Below, piece by piece: positions 1 to 7,295 of a stretch of DNA of 39,241 nucleotides (its first letter is position 1; every line of letters begins with the position of its first letter). The position numbers and the translations under genes were made by a program. The stretch is from Candidatus Blautia stercorigallinarum (GTDB lineage: Bacteria > Bacillota > Clostridia > Lachnospirales > Lachnospiraceae): NCBI GenBank assembly GCA_019112785.1, contig DXIQ01000045.1:1-39241 (forward strand), read 5' to 3'. The notes beneath the pieces are model-generated. The model saw only the letters and a program-made list of their open reading frames with translations. It was not told the DNA's origin and searched no databases.

Positions 1-37
1 TAATAATCTGCCGGATTTGGTCTTTTGCTACTGCCAT
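1..37 (-). CDS. Start of a probable IS256-family transposase (partial)
   Basis: An ATG at 37 reads leftward and gives MAVAKDQIRQII before the window ends. An AAGGAG ribosome site lies at 45-50, 7 bases upstream. The peptide resembles the N-terminus of mutator-type (IS256) transposases, which commonly begin with a K-x-Q-I-x-x-L/I-I helix, but 12 residues are too few to prove it. The sequence just upstream (about 56-131) looks like an insertion-sequence end, which supports the idea. Any other gene starting with this peptide would fit equally well on sequence alone. Confidence 0.4.
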   Translation of the reverse strand, partial: MAVAKDQIRQII

Positions 38-131
38 AAATAAACTCCTTTTCGATAAGAATTGTCATATCTGTAATTCTTACCAAAAAGGAGCCATTTT
101 TTACCAAAGCCACAAAGTTTTTTACACTACC
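1..131 (-). mobile_element. Probable end of an insertion sequence (IS256-like)
   Basis: Upstream of the putative transposase start lie an 8-bp inverted repeat (TAAGAATT at 56-63, AATTCTTA at 75-82) and, near 113-131, the reverse-strand sequence GGGTAGTGTAAAAAACTTTG. That last stretch looks like the A/T-rich GTGT-containing terminal repeats of IS256-type elements. The exact boundary is not certain, because the partner repeat and the target duplication would lie left of the window. Confidence 0.35.
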
Positions 132-727
132 CTCTCATTTGCGGCATAATAATTCTGGATCTCTTCTTTCTGACTCAGTCCGCTGTCTTCATCTAAAATA
201 CGCAGGGCCACCATGTAACCGGCTGCGGACTGAGGGCTGCCTGCCTCCTGATATCCCTTGCAGTCTTCAATCTTTACGTAGTCTCCTTCATCTGCCGGAA
301 AGACTCCCTGATCCTTATAAGCTTCAAATTTTTCCTGGTTCAGGAAGAAGATCATGCTGGCACCTTCCTGTACGTCCACAATAAATCTGGTCTGCATAGC
401 CGCAAACACCTGGGGATCATAGCCGTCTTCTCCTTCTCCCGGACAGCTGTAGTCGGAAATCTGCACATGGACCTCTCCATCGCCGTTCAGATCCTCTCCA
501 TGTTCTTCAAACCACTGCTGGAGAGCCAGGCTGTCATCGGAAGACATCCCGTAATCTCCAAGGAACGCAATGTTGTAATCATAATCAATCTTTGTTACCA
601 TGTCTTTGATAAAAATGATCACAAAAAACAGGATAAAGGTGCCGATCAGCACATGAAACTTGTAATAGTAGAAAAAGTTATCGATCTTTTTCTTTTTTTC
701 TTCTGAAAGTAATTCTGGTTTCTTCAT
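122..727 (-). CDS. Small membrane-anchored protein of unknown function, possibly 3'-truncated by an IS
   Basis: The 201-residue product has a charged N-terminus (MKKPELLSEEKKKK), one hydrophobic segment at about residues 26-45, and then an acidic, probably extracytoplasmic domain with no family I recognise. The C-terminal domain contains an aspartate-rich stretch (EDLNGDGEVHVQ) that could bind calcium, though this is speculation. The last codons (ERVV-stop) lie inside the GGGTAGTGTAA sequence that looks like an IS end. The natural C-terminus may therefore have been replaced after insertion. The start is supported by an AGGAAG-type ribosome site just upstream. Confidence 0.7.
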   Translation of the reverse strand: MKKPELLSEEKKKKIDNFFYYYKFHVLIGTFILFFVIIFIKDMVTKIDYDYNIAFLGDYGMSSDDSLALQQWFEEHGEDLNGDGEVHVQISDYSCPGEGEDGYDPQVFAAMQTRFIVDVQEGASMIFFLNQEKFEAYKDQGVFPADEGDYVKIEDCKGYQEAGSPQSAAGYMVALRILDEDSGLSQKEEIQNYYAANERVV

Positions 728-841
728 TCTTTTGCTTCCTTTTCTCTATTGTAATGTCACTGGTAAAAATTTTAACACTTTCCTGTGAACAAAGAAAGTC
801 CAACCGGTAAAATTTATGAGATTTTAATATTCTTTTTCAGC

Positions 842-882
842 AGAAACAGGGAGCTGTCGCATTGCGATAGCTCCCTGCTTTC
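842..882. repeat. Hairpin downstream of glnK, short copy of a palindromic repeat
   Basis: AGAAACAGGGAGCTGTCGC (842-860) pairs with the inverted arm at 864-882 across an ATT loop, with one G-T wobble and one bulge. The stem lies 30 bases past the glnK stop and may act as its terminator, although neither strand has a clean T-run after it. The core GGAGCTGTCGCATT is the same as both tips of the larger palindromic element at 3770-3917, so this looks like a short member of one repeat family. Confidence 0.6.
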
Positions 883-911
883 TTTATCCTGTCTTGTATC
901 TGAATTTTCGA

Positions 912-1268
912 TCAGTCACTCGCCTGGATGGCGTCATATCCCGTTTCTTTTGTACGGATCTTTAAAGCAGACCTGATCTCGTAACTGAATATTTTTCCAT
1001 CACCGGTCTCTCCGGTATAAGCAGCCTTCTGGATGGCAGCAATAGTTTTCTTCTCCCATTCCTCAGAAGATACTACAATTTCAAATTTGATCTTTGGCTG
1101 CATCTGCATATCTACCTGCATACCTCTGACGATCTCTTTATATCCTCTCTGGATCCCGACACCCATCACCTGGGATACTGTCAGTCCGTTTACTCCAATC
1201 TCATCCAGAGCCGCTTTTACGTCTTCGAATTTTTCTTCTCTGACCATTGCTTCTATCTTAATCATCAT
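912..1268 (-). CDS. glnK: PII-family nitrogen regulatory protein (GlnK type)
   Basis: The 118-residue product has the PII fold signature: N-terminal MIKIEAMVREEKFEDVKAAL, the T-loop region GIQRGYKEIVRG, PKIKFEIVV, and the nucleotide-binding C-terminal motif TGETGDGKIF followed by IRT. PII trimers bind ATP/ADP and 2-oxoglutarate and plug ammonium channels. It lies 16 bases downstream of amtB, the classical amtB-glnK pairing. The T-loop is odd: where GlnB of enterobacteria has the uridylylated Tyr51 (RGAEYMVDFLPK) this protein has RGMQVDMQMQPK, with Val in place of Tyr. Tyr46 is also Val. It should not be uridylylated at the usual site. Confidence 0.93.
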   Translation of the reverse strand: MMIKIEAMVREEKFEDVKAALDEIGVNGLTVSQVMGVGIQRGYKEIVRGMQVDMQMQPKIKFEIVVSSEEWEKKTIAAIQKAAYTGETGDGKIFSYEIRSALKIRTKETGYDAIQASD

Positions 1269-1284
1269 TTTTCTTCACCTCTCC

Positions 1285-2526
1285 TTACTGATCCAGTCCG
1301 TTAAAGCTTGGATATGCACTCTCTCCGTGCTGTGAAATATCCAGGCCGATCTGCTCTTCCTTAACTGTCACACGAAGAGGTGTGATCGCTCTTACGATCG
1401 CCGCGCAGATCAGTGATCCAACTACTGCCACTGCAATGGTGATCACAATGCCCAGGATCTGAGCCAGGAACAGACGGGTTTCTCCAAAAGCCAGGCCATT
1501 CCACTGAGCTGTATCGTTAATAGAAGACATACCGAAAATACCGGTTGCGATACCGCCCCAGATACCGCCAAGTCCATGGCAGCCAAAAGCATCTAAGGCA
1601 TCATCGATCTTCAGTTTCTTTTTAACCAGTTTTACGCCAAAGTAGCAGATCGGGCTTACCAGACCTCCGATAATAAAGGAGGACCAGATCGGTACAAAAC
1701 CGGCGCCTGGAGTGATCGCTACAAGTCCTACTACAAGACCTGTGGATGCGCCTACCAGAGTAGGTTTTTTGTCCATGATAACATCCAGAAGCATCCATAC
1801 TACTAATGCCATAGCGGAAGCGATAGCAGATGTCATAAAAGCATGAGCGGCAAGGCCGTCTGCTGCCAGAGAACTTCCTGCGTTAAATCCGAACCAGCCA
1901 AACCACAGCATGGTCGCGCCAAGAACTACAAAAGGAATATTGTGAACACGGTATACTGTCATCTCATATCCCCGGCGTCTTCCAAGAAGGATCGCCATAG
2001 TCAGAGCACTGACACCGGAACTGATGTGGACCACGTTTCCTCCTGCAAAATCCACAGAACCGATAGAAGCCAGGAATCCGCCTTCGCCCCATACCATGTG
2101 GGCCAGAGGATAATAAACAACAATAGACCATAAAATAATAAACAGGAACAAAGCCTTAAACCGCATACGGCCTACCAGAGCACCTGTTAAAAGCGCCGGA
2201 GTGATCACTGCAAACATCATCTGGAATGCACAGAACACAAGGTGAGGGATCGTATCCGCATAAGGACCGACTTCCATTCCCACTCCGTTTAATCCAAACC
2301 AGCGGAAGTCTCCGATGATACCGCCGTGGTTTCCGCCGAATGCCAGAGAATAACCAAACAAACACCACATTACAATGGTAATACCCATGATCGCCACACA
2401 GGCCATCATAGTATTGACTACATTTTTCCTCCTTACGAGGCCTCCGTAAAAGAATGCCAGGCCGGGGGTCATAAAGAACACCAGCGCAGCTGAAATGATC
2501 ATAAAAGCAGTATCTCCACTATTCAT
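1285..2526 (-). CDS. amtB: Ammonium transporter
   Basis: The 413-residue product is an 11-helix Amt/MEP/Rh channel. It shows the N-terminal AFFYGGLVRRKNVVNTMM, the first pore histidine in VHISSGVSALTM, the second in FGCHGLGGIWGG, and a cytoplasmic C-tail starting after the last helix. It conducts ammonium/ammonia across the membrane for nitrogen assimilation. The start ATG at 2526 follows a GGAAAG-type site. It is the first gene of an amtB-glnK operon, transcribed from the promoter at 2751-2779 through a leader that holds a terminator-like hairpin. No frameshift or missing pore residue is visible. Confidence 0.96.
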   Translation of the reverse strand: MNSGDTAFMIISAALVFFMTPGLAFFYGGLVRRKNVVNTMMACVAIMGITIVMWCLFGYSLAFGGNHGGIIGDFRWFGLNGVGMEVGPYADTIPHLVFCAFQMMFAVITPALLTGALVGRMRFKALFLFIILWSIVVYYPLAHMVWGEGGFLASIGSVDFAGGNVVHISSGVSALTMAILLGRRRGYEMTVYRVHNIPFVVLGATMLWFGWFGFNAGSSLAADGLAAHAFMTSAIASAMALVVWMLLDVIMDKKPTLVGASTGLVVGLVAITPGAGFVPIWSSFIIGGLVSPICYFGVKLVKKKLKIDDALDAFGCHGLGGIWGGIATGIFGMSSINDTAQWNGLAFGETRLFLAQILGIVITIAVAVVGSLICAAIVRAITPLRVTVKEEQIGLDISQHGESAYPSFNGLDQ

Positions 2527-2687
2527 AAACTCTCACTTTCCTTTCTCCTCCCGGAGTCTCCCTGAAGGCAGAAAGACTCCGTTATATTTTCTTTTTCATC
2601 TGTCAGCACACAGGCTGTACCTGATGAGGATCGTTTTGATTGGATTGTTACTGCGCAGTGTTTCAATACTACGGAAACTTTCATTTC

Positions 2688-2732
2688 CGAAAAAAGAAAA
2701 GGCGTTCAAAATACTTCTGTATTTCAAACGCC
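2688..2732 (-). terminator. Terminator-like hairpin in the amtB leader
   Basis: On the reverse strand a 14-bp stem (GGCGTT-TG-AAATAC / GTATTT-TG-AACGCC, with two G-U pairs) closes an AGAA loop at 2701-2732. It is followed by a run TTTTCTTTTTT (2690-2700). It starts only about 12 bases after the predicted amtB transcription start and about 160 bases before the amtB ATG. It could therefore act as an attenuator of amtB-glnK. Readthrough would need an antitermination mechanism that I cannot identify. Confidence 0.6.
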
Positions 2733-2750
2733 TTCGTTTTAACGAGTTTT

Positions 2751-2779
2751 AGTCTAGCACAGTGTTAATAAAAAAGCAA
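2751..2779 (-). promoter_or_regulatory. Sigma-A type promoter for amtB-glnK
   Basis: On the reverse strand, TTGCTT (2779-2774) and TAGACT (2756-2751) are separated by exactly 17 bases, with a TG one base before the -10 (TGTGCTAGACT). It lies 225 bases upstream of amtB and directly before the leader hairpin. Confidence 0.65.
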
Positions 2780-2908
2780 GAGTTTTTTTAGATTTTCTTT
2801 ATAGTTCAGCCAAGTGCCGAAAATACTCCCTGTATTTCAAAAATTTTGTAACTCTTTCCCAGATACTGCATATTCTGAATGGAGAGATTTTCATGGAGCG
2901 ACAGACAT

Positions 2909-3700
2909 ATGGCCTATAAAATTATGATCGATGCAGGACATGGGGGAACGGATCCCGGGGCTGTGTATGACGGACGGCAGGAAAAAGATGATTCTCTCCG
3001 ACTGGCTCTTGCAGTAGGGGATATTTTATCAAAAAACGGTGTAGATGTAGAATATACACGTACAGGAGACGTTTATCAGACCCCTTTTGAAAAGGCCCAG
3101 ATCGGAAATGCCGCTGACGCTGACTTTTTCATTTCTTTCCATCGGAACTCCAGTCCCAGTCCTAATCAGTACAGCGGTGTGGAAACCCTGGTTTATGATC
3201 AATCCGGGCAGAAACTGGATATGGCCCAGAATATCAACGGAGCTTTAGGCGAACTGGGCTTTCGGGAACTGGGCGTCAAATCCCGTCCCGGACTGGTAGT
3301 CCTGAGAAGAACAAAAATGCCAGCGGTTCTCATCGAGGCAGGTTTTATCAATAGCGACGAGGATAACCAGATCTTTGATTCCCAATTCCAGGATGTAGCC
3401 CAGGCAATCGCCTCAGGGATCCTGGGAACTTTAAATGAAGGAACTGTGGAGAATCCTGAAAGCTCCCAGGATATCTTTTACCGGGTACAGACAGGAAGCT
3501 TCCGGGAGCGTGCCAACGCGGATAATCTCCTTTATGAACTGGAAGATCAGGGCTTCCCAGCCTTTATCCTCCGGGAAGACGGCTTGTACAAAGTACAGGT
3601 AGGTGCCTTTAAAAATCTGGAAAATGCAGTAAAAATGGAAAGAGCTCTGCGTAACGCCGGGTACAGTACCTGGATCGACGCGGCTCCGGCTTCCTACTGA
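2909..3700 (+). CDS. CwlC-like N-acetylmuramoyl-L-alanine amidase with SPOR domain
   Basis: The product is a zinc amidase of the Amidase_3 family (about residues 2-172) joined to a C-terminal SPOR peptidoglycan-binding domain (about 195-263, YRVQTGSFRERANAD to VQVGAFKNLENA). Visible metal and catalytic residues are the His in IMIDAGHGG, the His in ISFHRNSS and the Glu in LIEAGFINSDE. The start is set at 2909 because GGAG lies at the right distance, while the in-frame ATG at 2879 has no ribosome site. The resulting 263-residue protein has no signal peptide and begins directly with the catalytic strand, the same layout as B. subtilis CwlC, the mother-cell lysis amidase. A role in sporulation is inferred from this likeness. 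Confidence 0.88.
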   Translation: MAYKIMIDAGHGGTDPGAVYDGRQEKDDSLRLALAVGDILSKNGVDVEYTRTGDVYQTPFEKAQIGNAADADFFISFHRNSSPSPNQYSGVETLVYDQSGQKLDMAQNINGALGELGFRELGVKSRPGLVVLRRTKMPAVLIEAGFINSDEDNQIFDSQFQDVAQAIASGILGTLNEGTVENPESSQDIFYRVQTGSFRERANADNLLYELEDQGFPAFILREDGLYKVQVGAFKNLENAVKMERALRNAGYSTWIDAAPASY

Positions 3701-3769
3701 CACCTGTACCGGACAGATGGATTTTCCCTGGCAGAGGGTTTTTATCCCATAAAAAACACATTTCCACAT

Positions 3770-3917
3770 GGAGCTGTCGCATTAGTCATATTTCAGGAAT
3801 ATTTATACATTTTATGCGAATTTGTCGAGCATAGCTTTGAGACTATAAGCTCAAAGTGGCACAGACTGAGCAATAAAATGTATAAATATTCTCGATTTTG
3901 ATTAATGCGACAGCTCC
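3770..3917. repeat. 148-bp palindromic (MITE-like) repeat element
   Basis: The left arm GGAGCTGTCGCATTA (3770-3784) is exactly inverted at 3903-3917. Inside it, GAATATTTATACATTTTAT (about 3796-3814) is inverted again around 3873-3891. A central hairpin pairs CTTTGAG (3835-3841) with CTCAAAG. The whole element can fold into one long, interrupted stem. It has no coding capacity and lies in the gap between the convergent cwlC-like and mgsA genes, where it may also serve as a bidirectional terminator. The rest of 3701-4022 shows nothing else I can identify. Confidence 0.7.
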
Positions 3918-4022
3918 CAGAAAGCAAAGGCTACTGGAACAGCTGCCAAATACACATACTGACATATCCTCCCGGCCTGCTGTCCCCAGGGGCAAAAAAT
4001 CCACAGACGGACAGGCCGCCTG

Positions 4023-4493
4023 TTACATAGAGTCTGCTCTCTCCTTTATATTTTTCTTAAAATTGATCACCTCGTGGTCATACTCTGTATCCATATATAA
4101 TGAAGTGATCATAAAATCGGCCGTAGCCCGGTTAACTGCCATGGGAATATCATAGACCTGGGCAATCCTCATAAGGGCTTTCACATCCGGGTCATGGGGC
4201 TGGGCGGTAAGGGGATCAGAAAAGAATACCACAAAATCAATAACCCCTTCCACGATCTTTGCACCGATCTGCTGGTCTCCTCCCAGGGGACCGCTATTAT
4301 AGCCTTTGACCCTCAGACCAGTTTTATCTGTGATCAGTCTGGCGGTAGTGCCTGTTCCGTAAAGATTATGATGTTTTAAGACCTCGCTGTGATCCATACA
4401 CCACTGAATGATCTTAGGCTTCTCATTATCATGGGCAATCAGGGCAATGTTCTTTTTCTTCTTGATCGTAAATGTCATATAAGCATCATTCAT
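4023..4493 (-). CDS. mgsA: Methylglyoxal synthase
   Basis: The 156-residue product converts dihydroxyacetone phosphate to methylglyoxal and phosphate, the overflow branch of glycolysis. Family signatures are NIALIAHDNEKPKI near the N-terminus, LYGTGTTARLI for phosphate binding, SGPLGGDQQIGA with the catalytic Asp, and FFSDPLTAQPHDPDVKAL with the conserved Asp-His-Asp set. The start follows GGCGGAG seven bases upstream. It is monocistronic on the reverse strand, divergent from the lipid kinase gene. A perfect hairpin lies in its leader. Confidence 0.95.
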   Translation of the reverse strand: MNDAYMTFTIKKKKNIALIAHDNEKPKIIQWCMDHSEVLKHHNLYGTGTTARLITDKTGLRVKGYNSGPLGGDQQIGAKIVEGVIDFVVFFSDPLTAQPHDPDVKALMRIAQVYDIPMAVNRATADFMITSLYMDTEYDHEVINFKKNIKERADSM

Positions 4494-4547
4494 CTTTTTT
4501 CTCCGCCTTTCTTTTGCTGTTCTTTTATTCCCGCCTGCTAGTTTGAT

Positions 4548-4570
4548 ACCCCGTATGCTTGCATCGGGGT
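4548..4570. promoter_or_regulatory. GC-rich hairpin in the mgsA leader
   Basis: ACCCCG (4548-4553) pairs with CGGGGT (4565-4570), and the inner ATGC and GCAT also pair, leaving a TT loop and one bulged T. It lies within the untranslated leader predicted for mgsA, about 55 bases before the ATG. Neither side has a strong T-run, so an mRNA-stability or protein-binding role is as likely as termination. Confidence 0.45.
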
Positions 4571-4622
4571 CTTTGACTTCTTTCGATTTTTTTCAGGAAT
4601 TATTTCATAATAATTTCATCTT

Positions 4623-4651
4623 ATTCTAACATAATTTCCTTGTTCTCACAA
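4623..4651 (-). promoter_or_regulatory. Sigma-A type promoter for mgsA
   Basis: On the reverse strand, TTGTGA (4651-4646) and TAGAAT (4628-4623) are spaced by 17 bases. The -35 box lies inside the spacer of the opposing promoter at 4640-4668, so the two promoters overlap physically. Confidence 0.5.
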
Positions 4652-4668
4652 TGGGAAACTGCTACAAT
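4640..4668 (+). promoter_or_regulatory. Sigma-A type promoter for the lipid kinase operon
   Basis: TTGTTC (4640-4645) and TACAAT (4663-4668) are separated by 17 bases. Transcription would begin near 4675, which rules out the in-frame ATG at 4651 and supports translation from 4699. Confidence 0.6.
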
Positions 4669-4698
4669 GGTATGCAGAAGAAAGCAGGTGTCAGATTT

Positions 4699-5625
4699 AT
4701 GTTTTATTTCATTGTAAACCCTCATGCCCGGTCAGGACAGGGCATAAATATCTGGAAAAAAGCGGAAGGATTCCTTGCCGCAGAAGATACAGAATATGAG
4801 GTCTTTTTTACAAAATACACCGGACATGCCAGAGAACTGGCCAGACAGATCGCCGTTCTCTCTCTTCCATGTACTTTGACAGTTTTGGGAGGAGACGGTA
4901 CTTTAAACGAAGTGATCGACGGTCTTGCCTCCCAGGGAGATTTCTCTCACATTACTCTCGGTTATATTCCTACAGGTTCAGGAAATGATTTTGCCAGAGG
5001 CCTTGGTATCCCTTCTGATGTGACAGCCTGTATGAGAGCCATACTTTCTCCTTCTGCCTTTGCTTTGGCAGATGTAGGAGTGTCCCGTACTTCCCAGGGA
5101 AAACGGCACTTTCTGGTCAGCAGCGGGATAGGCTATGATGCGGATATCTGCCTGGGCGTCATGAAAACACCTGCGAAAAAATTTTTAAACAGACTCCGCC
5201 TTGGCAAACTTACCTATGTCTATGTAGCTCTGAAGCTGCTGCTGAAATATCAGTGCTGTCCTGTATCGGTCCGGATCGATAAAAAAGAAATCTACCGGCA
5301 GCCCCGGTTCTACTTCCTGGCAGCCATGAACATGAAGCAGGAAGGAGGCGGGGTAAGGTTTTGTCCCCGCGCCCGGTATCAGGATGGGCTTCTGGATATC
5401 TGTCTGGTGGGAGATATTCCCAAGGCAAAGATCCTGGCTCTGTTTCCCACGGCCTTCGTCGGAAAGCATACGGGTTTTAAAGGAATTCATATGTATCGCT
5501 GCCGGCGCATAGATATTATAAGTAGAGATCCTCTGCCCATCCATTGTGACGGAGAGTCTATGGGATACCATCGACATCTTACCATTTCAGACACCCAGAA
5601 ACAGATAAAAGTTATTTTAAAGTAA
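4699..5625 (+). CDS. Diacylglycerol-kinase-family lipid kinase (YegS/DagK-like)
   Basis: The 308-residue product belongs to the DAGK catalytic family of lipid kinases. It starts MFYFIVNPHARSGQG, has the nucleotide-binding motif LGGDGTLNEVIDG, and the family motif PTGSGNDFARGLGIP. The C-terminal beta domain ends with the conserved HCDGE motif (PIHCDGESMGYH). It likely phosphorylates diacylglycerol or a related lipid at the membrane. The start at 4699 is chosen because AGCAGGTG lies 8 bases upstream and because the longer frame would begin inside the promoter. A glycerophosphodiesterase gene follows after 12 bases, which points to a phospholipid-turnover operon. Confidence 0.92.
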   Translation: MFYFIVNPHARSGQGINIWKKAEGFLAAEDTEYEVFFTKYTGHARELARQIAVLSLPCTLTVLGGDGTLNEVIDGLASQGDFSHITLGYIPTGSGNDFARGLGIPSDVTACMRAILSPSAFALADVGVSRTSQGKRHFLVSSGIGYDADICLGVMKTPAKKFLNRLRLGKLTYVYVALKLLLKYQCCPVSVRIDKKEIYRQPRFYFLAAMNMKQEGGGVRFCPRARYQDGLLDICLVGDIPKAKILALFPTAFVGKHTGFKGIHMYRCRRIDIISRDPLPIHCDGESMGYHRHLTISDTQKQIKVILK

Positions 5626-5637
5626 CAGGAGGCACCT

Positions 5638-6477
5638 ATGAAAATACTGTTTATTATCCCAATTGTTTTACTTGTGCTTTTTTGTCTCTATTTTTACTGC
5701 ATAATGCCCAGACTTACCAGAAAGAAGGAAGCCCAGGCTTTCCTCCATCATCTCTTCGCCCACAGAGGCCTTTTTACAAAGGATCAGTCCATTCCGGAAA
5801 ATTCCATGGCTGCCTTCGCCAATGCTGTGGAACACGGATACGGGATCGAACTGGACATCCAGCTTACCAAAGACAAACAGCTGGTGGTCTTCCATGACCA
5901 CACCCTCACCAGGATGTGCGGCATTGACCTGCCAGTATGTGAGATGACTTATGAGGAACTTCAGAAATGTACTCTTGGGGATACGGAGGAAAAAATCCCT
6001 CTGTTTAAAGATGTCCTGAAACTGGTAGACGGCAAAGTCCCTCTGCTGATCGAGATCAAGCTCCCTACCCTGAATACATATACCTGTCAGGCCGCGGATG
6101 CTCTCCTTCAGGATTATCCTGGAAAATACTGTATTGAATCCTTCAATCCTCTTGCATTAAGATGGTACAAAAAACACCGGAAAGACGTAGTCAGAGGACA
6201 GCTCTCCGCCAATCTTACAAAACCTGTGACAGAAGCCGGTTTTCTCCTGTCTTTTCTGGTGAAATATCTCCTTTTGAATTTTATCGGAAGACCGGATTTC
6301 ATCGCCTACTGCTACACAGATACACAGAATGTCAGCTTTATATTGAATAAATGTCTGCTGCATACCCCTACCTTTGCCTGGACAGTGCGTTCCCAGGCCG
6401 TACTGGAAAAATACCGCAGCAAATTTGATTCTATTATTTTTGACGGGTTTATACCTGCTCATAAACATTCTCTATAA
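5638..6477 (+). CDS. Membrane-anchored glycerophosphodiester phosphodiesterase family protein
   Basis: The 279-residue product has one N-terminal membrane helix (about residues 3-21) followed by a GDPD TIM-barrel. The signature residues are HRGLFTKDQSIPENSM (catalytic His-Arg and Glu), IELDIQLTKD (metal-binding Glu and Asp) and VVFHDHTLTRM (second catalytic His). Family members release glycerol-3-phosphate from deacylated phospholipid head groups. The start is preceded by an AGGAGG site. It follows the DagK-like gene by 12 bases and almost certainly shares its transcript. The substrate is inferred from the family. Confidence 0.92.
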   Translation: MKILFIIPIVLLVLFCLYFYCIMPRLTRKKEAQAFLHHLFAHRGLFTKDQSIPENSMAAFANAVEHGYGIELDIQLTKDKQLVVFHDHTLTRMCGIDLPVCEMTYEELQKCTLGDTEEKIPLFKDVLKLVDGKVPLLIEIKLPTLNTYTCQAADALLQDYPGKYCIESFNPLALRWYKKHRKDVVRGQLSANLTKPVTEAGFLLSFLVKYLLLNFIGRPDFIAYCYTDTQNVSFILNKCLLHTPTFAWTVRSQAVLEKYRSKFDSIIFDGFIPAHKHSL

Positions 6478-6501
6478 AGTATTAAACTAATGTAAATTTC
6501 A

Positions 6502-6530
6502 TTGTTATCAGAATTTTACTGTGCTATAAT
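6502..6530 (+). promoter_or_regulatory. Strong sigma-A promoter for the PAP2-type gene
   Basis: TTGTTA (6502-6507) and a perfect TATAAT (6525-6530) are spaced by 17 bases, with TGTGC directly before the -10. It lies 30 bases before the downstream ATG and gives that gene its own promoter, separate from the lipid kinase operon. Confidence 0.75.
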
Positions 6531-6560
6531 GAGGACAGGTTAAAGATGTGAGGTGGACTT

Positions 6561-7211
6561 ATGAATTTTCTGAAAAAATACAGACATACTTTGGTAATCC
6601 CCACATATGGAATACTTTATCTGTTGGCTTTTCAATATGTGGAGCATCGAACTGTACGCCCTCATATCATCCATATGAAGGTGGACGATTATATCCCGTT
6701 CTGCGAATACTTTATAATACCTTATTATTTGTGGTTTATCTTTATCGCAGGCACTGTATTTTACTTTGCTTTTATCAACAAAAATAAAAAGGAATACTGG
6801 CAGCTTGTTTTGTCTCTGGGCATTGGCATGACCTTATTTATCATCATCTCCTTAATATTCCCTAATGGGCAGGAGCTTCGCCCTTCCCTTTCAGGAGACG
6901 GCATATTTATAGAGATGGTACGATATCTTTACAAAATAGATACACCCACCAATGTATTTCCCAGTATCCACGTTTTTAATACCATAGCCTGCTGCATCGC
7001 CGTTTTCCGGCACAGGGGATTTCATTTCAGACGTCTTGTCCCGACAGCTACTGGCATCCTGGGAACATTGATCGTCCTGTCTACTATCTTCCTCAAACAG
7101 CATACGCTGCTGGATGTGGCAGGAGCCATTGTCTTAAATGTTTTCTGCTATCAACTTCTTTATAAGCCAAAGGCAGTTCAGGAAAAGCAGCCGGCCAGGA
7201 TCCGGGTATAA
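6561..7211 (+). CDS. PAP2-superfamily membrane phosphatase-like protein
   Basis: The 216-residue product has about five or six membrane helices and the two C-terminal motifs of the PAP2/inositolphosphotransferase group: PSIHVFNT (the S-x-H motif) and LKQHTLLDVAGA (the H-x4-D motif). The first KxxxxxxRP motif is less clear. GQELRPSL at about residues 95-102 may carry its Arg-Pro. Such proteins act on phosphatidic acid, lipid-linked phosphates or inositol-lipid head groups. The start has AGGTGG four bases upstream. The gene follows a DagK-like kinase and a phosphodiesterase, which fits lipid metabolism, but the substrate is unknown. Confidence 0.85.
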   Translation: MNFLKKYRHTLVIPTYGILYLLAFQYVEHRTVRPHIIHMKVDDYIPFCEYFIIPYYLWFIFIAGTVFYFAFINKNKKEYWQLVLSLGIGMTLFIIISLIFPNGQELRPSLSGDGIFIEMVRYLYKIDTPTNVFPSIHVFNTIACCIAVFRHRGFHFRRLVPTATGILGTLIVLSTIFLKQHTLLDVAGAIVLNVFCYQLLYKPKAVQEKQPARIRV

Positions 7212-7222
7212 ATTTAGTATTT

Positions 7223-7272
7223 AAAATATCCCGAAAGTCTTATGAAATCCTTTAAGACCTCCGGGATATTTT
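7223..7272. terminator. Bidirectional terminator between convergent genes
   Basis: AAAATATCCCG (7223-7233) pairs with CGGGATATTTT (7262-7272), with an inner AAGTCTT/AAGAC pairing. The stem lies between the convergent PAP2 gene and the glycosyltransferase gene. T-rich tracts follow on both strands (TTTTTTAT on the forward strand). Confidence 0.75.
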
Positions 7273-7295
7273 TTATCTTCCTCAACTTTCTTTTT

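Noticed and set aside
2708..2842. Shared operator: AAAATAC / GTATTTCAAA at about 2708-2728 and 2819-2842
   Set aside because: Spacers differ by one base and the first copy is simply the amtB leader hairpin stem; too weak to call an operator.
4651..4698. Longer N-terminus for the lipid kinase
   Set aside because: That ATG lies inside the promoter and lacks a ribosome site.
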